Assembly (NCBI RefSeq): GCF_000464535.1
Contig: NW_006913602.1
Span: forward strand, 143,740 to 207,739
Source of the DNA: Endocarpon pusillum Z07020
Taxonomy: Eukaryota; Ascomycota; Eurotiomycetes; Verrucariales; Verrucariaceae
Direction: 5' to 3'
Length of the DNA stretch: 64,000 nt
The position numbers and the translations under genes were made by a program. The notes beneath the pieces are model-generated. The model had not been told where the DNA came from, did not search any database, and was given only the letters and a program-made list of their open reading frames with translations. Shown here piece by piece: positions 44,035 through 54,875 of this stretch (position 1 is its first letter; the number at the start of each line of letters is the position of its first letter).

Positions 44035-46660
44035 ATGGTGAGAGCAGATTCCTGCAAGAACGGAGACCTCCTCCATCTCGCAGCTCGCCCAAATGCTGCC
44101 CAAATGACCGCCCTGCAGGCAAAGATACTGGATATGGGGCACAATGCAACATTCTCAGGTGATCGAAACCAAGGCCTCCAAGTCGGCATTTCTTCCGGCA
44201 CGATCAACAATGTCTTCAATATCGAATCAGGTATGTTGTAGTCTTTGTCACAACTGAAGCTTTGCTTCTCTGCGGCCCGAGCCTCGTCGCTCGGAGCTCT
44301 CATCTTGAAGTCAAGTAAAATTCCTTGAATCTACGCTTACGTACCTCTTCTGATCAGCAACCAAAATCACTCCCAATTACCAGCTTGGCTTGAGGCTCAG
44401 CGAGGCACCGCAAATTGACGATGATCTTTTTGTCGGAAGAGAACCGGAACTCGAACAGCTGGAGGAGTGGCTTTCACCAAAGACCACAAAACAAAACATT
44501 GTTGCTGTGTCAGGTCTTGGAGGGATGGGCAAAACTCAGCTAAGCATCCACTTCGCGAAACATCACCATAAAAGCTATTCTTCGGTACTCTGGTTCAACG
44601 CCAACAATGCAGCCACTCTTACAACTGGCTATGTTCAGTTGGCATTGTGGCTCATCGGCCAAGAAGAGCGTAGAAGCGAGGAAAACCAGCCCGATGAAGA
44701 TCAAGCGGTTCGATATGTACGACGGTGGCTATCACAGCCAGAGAACGACCAGTGGCTGGTTATTTACGACAATTACGACGATCCCCAGATGCCTGGAATC
44801 AAAAGTTCCACTGGATATGATATCCGGCAGTTTTTCCCAGAAAGAACCCAAGGTTCCGTCCTGATAACAACACGCTTTTCGGGTCTTACATTTGCCAATC
44901 GTTTACCGCTACTCAAGTTTGAGGATATAGACCAAAGCCTGACCATTCTGGCAAATTGGTCGGGCCGGTCGACTGAAGAAGGTATGAGTTGACGGTTAAG
45001 GAAATATTCATCCTGTAGCTGACTACTGGTCCTACCGTTCTTAAACCCAGGTGCACGTAAACTTGCCAACCGACTAGCTGGGCTGCCGCTGGCGTTGACC
45101 ACGGCAGGATCATACCTTAGGAAGACGACAGATAGCTTCAGCGATTACCTACAGATGTACCAAGAGAGCTGGGACGACCTCGCGGACAATAGCAACGAGC
45201 TACTCGAATATGCGGATCGAACTCTTTATTCTACATGGAATATGTCCCTGAAACAGGTTCAAGATCAAGATCCTGAGGCGGCGAATCTCTTGCGATTGAT
45301 GGCCTACCTAAGCAATCAGGACCTCTGGTACGAACTCTTCCAAGAAGGGGCCGAATCCGGGCCAGCCTGGTTGCAGGATGTAGTGAAGAGCAAGCCAAGA
45401 TTCAATAGGGCCATAACTAAACTTCAAGAGTATTCACTAGTGGAGGTTGGGGCAGGAACCTATAGCTTACACACCTGTGTGCATGACTGGACGCTGGAAT
45501 ATCTCAATCGCGGGTTTGATGCAGAATTCTGCCTGCTGGCCATCCACTGTATTGCGCAAAACACCAAGCATCATGACAACGACGCAGACTTCTGGAAGCT
45601 CACTCGTCGACTTGGTCAACACGTCTCACGGCTGGAACATGGTCGGCTAGAAGGGTTGATAGACTGGAGTGGTGTGGATATAGCGGATCTATACGAGTTA
45701 GGCTATCTACACTTATTTAACCAGCAATTAGTGGCGGCGGAGAAGAAACTTCAGTTGTCTCTACAAGGTCACGAGGAGCGATTAAGTAGCAATGACCTAA
45801 AAACCTATCGCCTGGCCGGAACGCTGGGAATGGTCTACCGGAGACTGAATAAGCTACCCGAGGCTGTGATGATGTTCGAGAGGGCGCTGAAAGGCTGTAT
45901 AATGATAGTGAATTCCAGCCATATCGGTACACTGAAGCTCGATATATTCAATATTCTGGTCAACGTGTCCCCAGGCCAGGATAAGACGACCGAGGTGGAA
46001 ATGTTGTATCAGCATCTACTTGAAGGATCTCAGAAGACACGGGACATTAGCTTTGCAACTGAATGGATACTTTATGTGTTGTGCCAGCTGGGCCCTGTCT
46101 ACTCGGCTCAGGGCAAGATAAATGAGGCGGAGATAATGTTGAAGGGGGCACTCCAAGGCTATGAGAAGATATTGGGTGCTGACGACATTTGGACTTTATA
46201 TGCACAGCTTGATCTGGGCTTGCTTTACAGGGCGCAGCGTAAGCTGGTTGACGCTGAGAAGATGTTCATGAAAGTGTTGAAAGGAAATAAGAGACTTCTA
46301 ACTGCAGAGCATCCTAACACTTTTCATTTATTGTATAATCTGGGACTTGTCTACAGGGACCAGGGTAGGCTGGTAAAGGCTAGGACCGCCTTTCAGCAGG
46401 CATTGAAGGGGTATAGTAAAGCATTTGGTCCTGACCACGAAGACACTATGAAAGCAGTGACAGGTTTACGTTTGGTGAATGAACGTAGAAAGAGAAATGG
46501 AATTAGGACAGCGAGGGCAGGCGAGAGAGGGAGTGAAGATGAGGAAGAAACCAAAGGCCAGGAAGACAGTGAAAGCGGCGAAGAAAGTGAAGACGAAGGA
46601 GATTGTGAAGACGGTGAAGACGGTGAAGACGGTGAAGACGGTGAAGAAGACGGACGGTGA
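44035..46660 (+). CDS. NB-ARC/TPR NLR receptor with N-terminal amyloid-like motif
   Basis: Predicted exons are 44035-44230, 44358-44981 and 45051-46660 (809 residues); introns of 127 and 69 nt have GTATG donors and phases that agree. Residues 1-66 lack a folded domain but carry F-S-G-x2-N-x-G-x-Q-x-G-x3-G-T-I-x3-F at 40-61. NB-ARC follows: V-G-R-E, P-loop GLGGMGKT at 118-125, Walker B WLVIYDNYDD, RNBS-B GSVLITTR, and RLAGLPLAL. The C-terminal third has TPR-like helical pairs (A-x-x-L-G-x-V-Y-R-x2-N/Q-K/R-L). It ends in an acidic E-D-G repeat coded by 9-bp units. NLRs of this type sense non-self and oligomerise; the exposed motif would then template the same motif on the PNP effector next door. 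Confidence 0.92.
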
Positions 46661-46702
46661 AGACGGTGAAGACGGTGAAGACGGTGAAGACGGCGAAGAC
46701 GG
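46606..46702. repeat. 9-bp GAAGACGGT tandem repeat at the NLR 3' end
   Basis: About ten units of GAAGACGGT, with one interruption, run through the NLR's last codons and past its stop at 46660. Upstream of the interruption they code for E-D-G; after it the same E-D-G reading continues in another frame. Confidence 0.9.
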
Positions 46703-47075
46703 CGAAGGCTGTGGAGGCGGCAAAGAAAGTGGAGACGAGAAAAAAAGTGGAAGTAAGGGAGTGGGAACCCGAATAAGTCGACGAAGCATATTTATGCGTT
46801 TCAAGAGCAAACTCCCCTGGCGGGCGAGATGAATACGAAAAACGCCGAAGGCAGTGGCCTACTCTCCTCAAATCGAATGTGGCTAGGATTCCATAATCTT
46901 TATTTGTCTGCATCTAACACGCCGGCAGCCTATTTGCGAGTGTACATGGTGGACCCCTGTCATCCGAAATGAGTCCAGAATGGTAGCATCGGTTTTGGAA
47001 AGGTGGCCTCTGGACACAACCTATCCTGGATTCATGGCTCCCACGACCCTCGTGGCTTCAAACATGGCACGCCCA

Positions 47076-47642
47076 TCACTTCTTCCGCCGCCGCTCCTCC
47101 TTGCAGTCCAAACAGCTACGCCAAATCGAACAACGAGTGTTATCCCAACTCATACTACGACTCATACAGCAGCACTGACAGCGACACCACCTGAGGAATC
47201 GTCTCCGAAGCACTCGCTTGTTAGCCTTCTCTGTACGCAGCGCATGTACACGGGATACCCAACAATCCAGACAAATACCGCGGCATCTAAACCCCTTCAC
47301 ATGACGGAGAAGATCACAGTGGCAGCGTCGTTTTTCTCTACGGAGAAACCAGTGACAGGACTTGACGCATCGATCCACGAATGGCCCGTTCGGAAACCCT
47401 AATCTGATTACTGTTCTTCACTCGGGGTCGACGCAGCGGTTTGGCTTGCAGGTCTGGCATCTGCAACCATTGGGATATCGAGAGGGAAGAATGGGATCCG
47501 GCGGGGGAATTGCGGAGCGCGCAGGAGCGGTAGCTGTTGGGCGTGGAGTCGAAGCTGTAGAGCGTGGAGGTGGTGGAGTGTTGACATCCTGTATACGCTT
47601 TCTTGGGAAGGAGACCGATTGTGGAAGAGCGGGTGAAAGCAT
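47076..47642 (-). pseudogene. Cysteine-rich gene relic with in-frame stop
   Basis: From ATG 47642 on the minus strand an open frame gives a Pro/Ser/Thr-rich start and a Cys cluster (C-R-C-Q-T-C-K-P-N-R-C-V-D-P-E), then TGA at 47418. The same frame reopens and continues for about 110 codons. That part is Cys/His/Arg-rich and includes R-C-H-C-D-L-L-R-H-V-K, reminiscent of the D-L-x-R-H of fungal C2H2 fingers. It could be a dead zinc-finger gene or chance. Overlapping frames exist on the plus strand. Confidence 0.3.
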
Positions 47643-48836
47643 GAGTGTGATAAAACCCTTTTCGGCTGAGCTTAGAGATCGACGATCAAATCAAAAGCAA
47701 GTCGTACCTGGAGGTTGGATTGAAGATAACTCAAAAAGGAAAGTCTGGGGTATTCTACTCACGTTTCCTTCAAAACACTGGACACCAGATCAGCAAAGCT
47801 CTCTTACTACCTAGATTCAAATCGTATAAAGACTGTACGACTTCCAACTTACAGATGCGGCAATTGCTGTGGCAGGCAAAGGGAAGTTCTGACTTTGTGG
47901 CGGTGTGTTGCATAACTACTTAGAAGCCGCGGACAGCCAGCAATTTTGTCAACGTGCCTCAGGCGCAAGCACCCAGAAGCAGCAGGATCAGCACTACTTG
48001 TAACCATGTTCTGTTGTACACAGCGCTATGTACCTGATACCGTATGTCACGGGCCAGCGATATCCTCAAATCTTGACCCAATACAAAATATCATCTTGAA
48101 AAGAACAGGCTGGTTCAAACGAAGGACCTTTGCCCCTTCCCTCTGAGCGTTCTGCCAGGAATTTGATATTGCCATGTTGATAGGCCCACCTAATAAGTGA
48201 CTTCTTCACTCTACCGCTGTTTCGCCCCTCGAAGATCCCAGGAGCAAGGGCAACTCATACACATCGCCATTTCATCATCTCTAGAGACTCGAGACTCCTT
48301 AGAGATAACATTCTCATCCCCAAAGGTGGCTCCTTTCAAAGTCCTCTTTTATCATCGCTCGTGAGTTTGAGGTTCCTCAATGAAAACAGTGGACCCCACC
48401 ACCACGCCAGTTGTCGTTGCAGGGGACTAGCATTCGCAACGCTTCCGTCCAGCACTTCTTCTGTCGTTCTAAGGGAGTGGTAGCATCCAATACAACCCAC
48501 AGCACCACCCTTTCCCATTTGTCACCCCTAGGGATTGATAGCCATCAATATCACCAAACCCCCAGTCTTGTTGTTCATAGGGACTTCCGAGGCCTAGAGA
48601 AAACGGGTGCCCGACTCACCCCTGAACGTATCGTCCCTAGGGAGTCGATTTCCCCAATGCAGACCGACCCAAAGACCTGTTCTACGATCTCTAGGGCCTG
48701 GAGTACCTAGGCGAAACAGGTCCACACCCAAAGATAATCTCCGCAGATTTGTCTAAGGACTCAAGATCCTTAGGCGCGACTTCTTTCAATGTTCCAACAC
48801 CAAGGTAATTCCAAGAATGCTTCCCGTCGACCAGAT
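47643..48836. other. Intergenic region with palindrome field
   Basis: About 1.2 kb downstream of the bZIP gene. No gene is supported. From about 48277 to 48780 it contains at least five short imperfect palindromes built on CTAGG/CCTTAGG, described under findings. Confidence 0.5.
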
Positions 48837-49829
48837 TCACACCGTAAGGTCCTCTAAAGCTTTCCACATCGTCTTATTCTTAACGCTGCAGCCTCCACCT
48901 GGACCCGGGTTCTTCACACACCCTTCCTCAAGAGACCGAGCAGCAAGATCGAGCTTTGCCTCAGTAGTGGCATACTGCATCAACATCCTGTACGCGCGGG
49001 AGCAGGGAACTCCGTCAGGATGAGGTTGTTCTTCTTCGTCGGGAACTGTGGGCATTTGGGTTATATCAGCGCTGGGGCTGGCAGCCAGATGCGTGAGAAG
49101 CTTGCAAGGTGTTGGAAGTGCTTGGGATGGTGATGAAGTACTGGCGGAGCAGGCATGGTGGTCCGGTTGGTCAAAAGCTAAGTCACTGGTTTGCGTGTCG
49201 CAAGGTCCTTGGTTATCGCTTGGTGGCAAAGGTACGCTTTCAATTGGCCGTTCGTCCCCGTAGAGTATGGGTGATGCGGTGGCAGTCTGAGGAGGCCCTC
49301 CTACAACCGAAGCGCTTATATCTGTCTGACCCGTTCCGGAGAGACCCGTGAGAGGTGTAGTTTCCGAGCTAGGATCGCAAGACGTAGCAGCTTCCCAGAG
49401 CTGATGTCCTTCCCGCCTCTGATTTTCAACATTGGTATTAGCCTGGCCGTAACCAGCACCAGCTGGTCCTCTCAAGCAGTGTCTCCGCAGCGAACCATTC
49501 AACCCCTCGCCATTGTCTTCTGCATTCTTTTCAGCCCACGATTTGATTGTGTTCTCATCTACCCCAAGATGCTGTAATAAGCCTCTCAGATTCTTATTCT
49601 CCTGAAACACCTTCCTAGCCGACAGCTGAATCTCGATTGTGGCTTGGACTCCGTCTCTCTGCAGCTGTCTCAGCTTCTGCTCCAGGTCGGCAGTATATTC
49701 TTTTTGGCGTGCTCTAGAACGACGTTTGTTTTCCCGGACGCGGCTCGCTCGTTCTGTGTCCTGACATTGTCGTTAATATGATGATCTACGGGTAGGAATT
49801 AAAGTTGTCTCCACTCCTACCAAGCCCAT
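48837..49829 (-). CDS. bZIP transcription factor
   Basis: Exon 2 (49760-48837) holds nearly all of the protein. It opens directly with the basic region (RVRENKRRSRARQKEY) and a leucine-zipper helix of about 50 residues. A Ser/Pro/Thr-rich middle follows, then a conserved C-terminal block (PCSRAYRMLMQYATTEAKL, then a Cys-containing G-C-x-V-K) found in a fungal bZIP group. Exon 1 is tentative: ATG GGC TTG at 49829-49821, a 60-nt intron with GTAGGA donor, ATTAAC branch and GTCAG acceptor, 310 residues in total. Members of the group usually have such short N-termini. Nuclear DNA-binding dimer; targets unknown. Confidence 0.85.
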
Positions 49830-50489
49830 TTCTGATACGTGCTGAATTAGGGACAGGAAGCAATTGAAGATCAAGGAGGTGTCTAACCTCAAGAGGTTTG
49901 AAATGGCAGTGGAGTAATAATCATATCTGCATCATAGCGGGATCGGAGGTGGAGGTGAAGCTGGTTTAGTTCCTTGGTATGAAGAATAGCTCGTTGCAAA
50001 AGTACTGTGAGTCCTTGACGAAACAGTTGACTTGCTGGTGCTGTCCCGGTAAGTTACGATGAGGATATAGAATAACTCTCCACTGTCTATTTCATGAATT
50101 GATTATGAAGACCACATGCTACAAACATTTTTAAGATCTATAAACAATTTTGAGCAATCTTTACGCATCATTCGTACGTAAGAAATTATTCTTACTTTTC
50201 TCCGCCACTTGAGACAGCGCCAGCAAATCGAGGTTTTCGTTAAGAATACACAGCACTTTTGCAACGGGCCACTGTCATGCCGGTAACGTGGCGTCATGCA
50301 GGGCCAATCGCGCAACAGCTGTCTGTCCCTCCAGAAAGAGCCAATCATATATGGGGTGTCTGTCCTCTGCTCCCGCTTGGGATAGAGCATATAATAGGTA
50401 GTCTTTAGAGCCAGAAAGATGAAAACTTCCCATTTGAGAATTGTACAGGTTAAAATTTGTGAAATTCAAGACCGTCACTTACAGGATTA

Positions 50490-52105
50490 ATGCCTGGGCT
50501 AACCATGGCTGCCAACAATGCCAAAAGCAACCCTCCCGTCATACTGCCCACCAGTGATATTGAGTCCCAGCGAGAAATCGAATCGCACGACACGACTATC
50601 GTCGATACGCCCACACCTGGCAACGAGGGTGCTGGCATGAGAGACAATTCCAAGGTCCCCCATCTATCCTTGCTGAAACTGTTCTGGTTCTTCTTCTACA
50701 ACTTCGGTCTCTTCGCCTGGGGAGGTCCTGTAGCGCAAATCGCCCTCATCAAAGACCGACTCGTCATCCAAGACAAATGGATTACCCTTGAGAGGTTCCA
50801 GCGTGTCTTCTCAGTGTATCAAATCCTTCCTGGCCCCGAAGCCGTCGAGCTTTGCATGTTTTTCGGATGTCTGTCAGCTGGCAGGATCGGTGGTATTGTT
50901 GCCGGCACCGCATTTATCCTTCCAGGCTTTCTACTCATGCTCCTTGCCTCATACCTCTATTCCCTGGCTGGGTTAGAGAATAAGTATTTCAATGGGTCTT
51001 TCAGGGCCCTACAACCAATTGTGGCTGCAATGGCAAGCGCGCCTCGGCCCTATCTGGCATTGACGTTTCTCGACTTACTGTTTATAGGTTCTGCGAGCGA
51101 CCCATAAGATAGCAGATCATTCTGTAATCAATCACAGCACTCACAAAGTCAATCAATATCTCATCTTGGCCGCCCTCTTCACGGCACTTAACAGTGCGTT
51201 GCGCATCAATATGTTAGCAGGACCTACTCTCCATTCTGTCCTGTCCACCGCTGACTTCGAAAAACACCTATAGTTTTATCTCTCTTGGCCTGTATGGGAT
51301 CATATACTCACTCATAGCACGGCGCCTATGGATCCCGGCTGTCCTTCTTTTTGTGCTCCAGTATGTTGGATACGCGATTTATGTCGTCTTTCGCGGCGTT
51401 CCGTCGCCAGTCTCTCTTGCTCTGGGAATAGCAAAGACTCCATCGTTGATCAATCTCTTCGCCCTCGGACTAGTCGCCGGTACTCTGTCTTTCGGTGGTG
51501 CCTACACAGCCATACCATTTATTCAGACCGAGGCAGTCTTGAAAGGAGCGTGGTTGTCGCAGCGTGTCTTTATCGACTGTATTGCCATTGGTAACATTCT
51601 GCCTGCGCCACTTGTGATTTTTGCGACCTTTGTTGGCTTTCAAGGGGGTCTGGTGGACAACGGCCTTGGAAATGCATTCGCTGGAGCCATCATCATCACA
51701 TTGGGAATGTTTCTCCCTTGCTACATTTTTACCATTGCTGGTCACGACTTGCTCGAGAAGCTGGTCCGGAACAAGGTTCGTGTCTTCCCTTCTCCAAATA
51801 GATCGCAGCCAATAGCTAACTCTTTGTAGATTCTGTCAGACTTCTTCGATGGGCTTTGCGGCGCAGTCATCGGTGTAATCGCTGTAATTGCTGTCGAGAT
51901 CTTGAAGTCCAGTGTCGAAGGGACGTCCCGGAGGGGCGAGGAAAACTCAATCAATATCGTTATCGAAAGAATCTCGCAGAGTGCGTCGGCGGGTGTACTG
52001 TGCGTTCTGGCTTTGGGCGTGCTTTACAAATTCACCAACAAATACACAGCTTTGCTGATATTGGCCTGCGGAGCCATTGCTGGGCAATTCCTGTTCGTTG
52101 ACTAG
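50490..52105 (+). CDS. Chromate transporter (CHR) family membrane protein
   Basis: Exons 50490-51032, 51088-51212, 51274-51775 and 51830-52105 give 481 residues. Introns are 55, 61 and 54 nt; the first has a GC donor (ATG|GCAAGC) and TATAG acceptor. Both CHR halves are present. Half 1 has FWFFFYNFGLFAWGGPVAQIALIKD and QILPGPEAVELCMFFG. Half 2 has GTLSFGGAYTAIPFI and FIDCIAIGNILPAPLVIFATFVGF. The G-G-P and P-G-P-E-A motifs are the family marks. CHR proteins export chromate or exchange sulphate-like anions across membranes; the fungal role is not settled. ATG at 50505 is an alternative start. Confidence 0.92.
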
Positions 52106-54875
52106 AATAGAAGCAAGAAAATCAATGAGAATCTTGGGGTTGTAATTTAGAAATAGATAGGACCTATTTGCAGAAAGCAGACCTCTGACCACATTTAGGG
52201 CTCACAGAAATCCATTCGTACTCGAGTAGCTGCGGTGATTGAAGTGGTCTGCTACGTATGGGCATTGGTGCCATGCAGGGCTCGGGCTGATATGAGGTCT
52301 AACTTAGGGTGGTTAGCGTCAAATTGCCGCAGGACATCAAATGCACCACTTCCAACCAAGGGGAGCGCTGGGATATCGAATACCCTGCATTACAGCCCGA
52401 AATGATTCAAATCTCTCAGTATTGTCTTACCATAATGGTATATCTGATCTTAGTCACTCTATTAATTTATAGAGATATCACTGCTGCATCAATAGCAAGA
52501 ATAGGGATATATAAGTCTTTGACCGGAAGTCAAGCTTAGTTAAAGGTTCTAGGTAAGTTCTGGGCATGCCAGTGCATTTGACGTTATCCTACATCAGCAT
52601 CCTTGATTCAACTGTAGACTGTCGGGCATAATTGTGGCTGTCGGGACAGTGATTACGGTAAAGAGCTGGAAGAGGCTCAGCAGAAAGACGGCGGCACCGG
52701 CAACACAAAGGCTGTTCGGCAAGATCTAGCGTACATTGAACGGAGCCTGGGGTGGCATAAGCTCCATCTGGACTGGACTGAGAAGCAGTGAATAATGATG
52801 GAAACGACGCCACCGACATCCCTCGAGGAGGGCGATGCCATTGATTCGGATCCTTCGCCGGAAGTTACTCTGAGGTTCTCCACGCGCAACCACTCGAGCA
52901 GGTGACGTCCTGCCGTCCTCGGCGATATTCGCATCTCAAAGGCCAAGCCTGAAAAGCAGACTATAGGTGCCCGGAAGCTGGCGACTCCGAGAATTGAGCC
53001 AATCATACAGGATTTGAATGCTAGCCTACAGAGCAACATTTCACATTCACCGAATCGTCGAGATCCAAAGCCTCAACGTGCCAAAGGAGAGGCGGCACTC
53101 CGCCGAGTTCGTCCGCATAAGGTGTCCAAGGCAGAACGAGTCATCGATGTCAGCGCCGAATCATTGTTGGAGACGCAAGGCCGTGGCACCAAGCATGGCC
53201 AGTCCCAACTCGATCACGACCGATGGGACTGCCAACTCCACAGCGACCACAGCCAGCGTCTAGAAATGTCAGGACACGATCCGGAAATTTATCGAGAGTA
53301 CGGATTGAATGACTCTGGGGGTGAATGGTGAGCGTTCTGTGCATTAGGAACAGTTAAAACATCTTGTCCCCCCATGGTGTCAGGAAGGCATGATCACAGC
53401 ATCCCCGAATTGACCATGCCCATTTCTGCCGTCGCCCACGATGCATGACGTGCCCTATGCTGGTCAGACCTGGCATCTGTCTGCCATTGAAGCTGCAGTT
53501 CTCTTTTGGGAATGCGATGAGACTGTGGCCGGCCATGGGTCTCGGCCAACGGGGCATAACCCTCAATCGCTAGTTCATAATAGACAGCTGAATTGCTCTC
53601 CAGAGCTCGTTTAATTGATCACTGACTCAAGTATTCTACCACACTCCTGTCTGCTACGGGCATTGGTGCGCATTCTGTTCCATTTTGAGACGTTCTCGCA
53701 GTGCGCTCTTATCCCGCCGTTGGAATCATCGAGATCTCAAATGTAAACCCTGCTCTGCTAATTTACCCGAGTCTTTCGCCATTCAACATATTACATTTCA
53801 TTCATGCGCAGATACGAGCCCTGCCATCTGATTGGTAATGGCGGTTTGTTATCTCTGCCATCCTCTTGTTATGATTTGTGGGTAGGAGGAGATGGCTTGC
53901 GACGCGTCATGCCGTGAGTTTCATGTCGAGATTGGGAGTAGACCCGAAGTAGGATTAACCGATGTGACTATCATGCTCATGGCGACCCTGATCTCGATGC
54001 TCTCTGTGACTGATTTGTCTCAGGGGCCTGCAGCCTGCCCTTGGTTAACGAGTCCTGTCCTCCAGCACGATGCCCATGCCTCCCGGTCTCAGCGCAGGAA
54101 AAGTGACCGGCGCAGGGGTACCGTCAGCTGTCGCTGGGCGCGGAGGGGGCCTGCAGCTGGAGATCTGGACTTTGTGAGTTTTTGAAAACCCGAGCAGAAG
54201 GGGGGCGCTGGATATCGTGGAGAAGTCGACATTGGGAAATGCTTGTTATCATCCCTTCAACTGCCTATTTTGAAGACGTACTCTCGGGGGTTCCAGGAAG
54301 ATTTGGGTATTTGCTTGTCACCCCCTTTTCAATACCGAAATTAAGAGAGGTCAAGGTAGACTAACCCTAAGTGGACAAAGGAAAGAACGAGCAAGACACA
54401 TAGAGCAGGTAGAAGGTAGGATGACAGAGAAGGCGGAGGAAATCACAGGTCAAAGAATGCAGTGAAGTGCAGTGCAGTGCAGTGCAGACGATCATTACAG
54501 CTTCTGACAAGGAAGTGAAGGAATAGTACCGCGGTCGGCCGCTTAGTGCCGCGATTAATGTTCGCAGTTTCCTGGTACTTTTGAGTATTGCTTGTTGGCT
54601 GGTGATTGTGTATTGATAAACATGTGAATCTTGTTGGCTGGTGATTGTGTATTATATAAACATGTGAATTATGTGGGCATCCACAGAGATAAAGCTGCAC
54701 TCTCCTACCATCTCTTTCACCCTATATATGCACATCGACTGTCTGCCTCCTCTTCATCTCTTTCTCTGCAGCATACCCACGTCAAATCCTTAAAGACAAC
54801 CAAGCAAACCTTGATACAAAGCAGTTTAGAGCAGCACCAAGACGCAAACGAAGAAGGTGACAACAAAAGGAGAAA
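52106..54875. other. Intergenic region with a possible gene fragment
   Basis: About 2.8 kb. A plus-strand frame of about 140 codons (52911-53331) reads as a polar, Ser/Arg-rich protein segment without start codon support or family. It may be an exon or relic. A (GTGCA)n run lies at 54464-54487. The promoter repeat at 54591-54669 and a CTATATATGC TATA box near 54722 belong to the next gene. Confidence 0.4.
54591..54669. promoter_or_regulatory. 39/40-bp tandem duplication in the protease gene promoter
   Basis: Two adjacent units share CTTGTTGGCTGGTGATTGTG, then TATT, then TAAACATGTGAAT, differing by one small change (GA versus AT-A). The pair lies 205-285 bp upstream of ATG 54876 and about 50 bp upstream of a TATA box. 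Confidence 0.85.

Noticed and set aside
47200..48080. Possible local duplication (TGTACGCAGCGCATGTAC versus TGTACACAGCGCTATGTAC)
   Set aside because: Similarity covers only about 20 bp and does not extend on either side; treated as coincidence.
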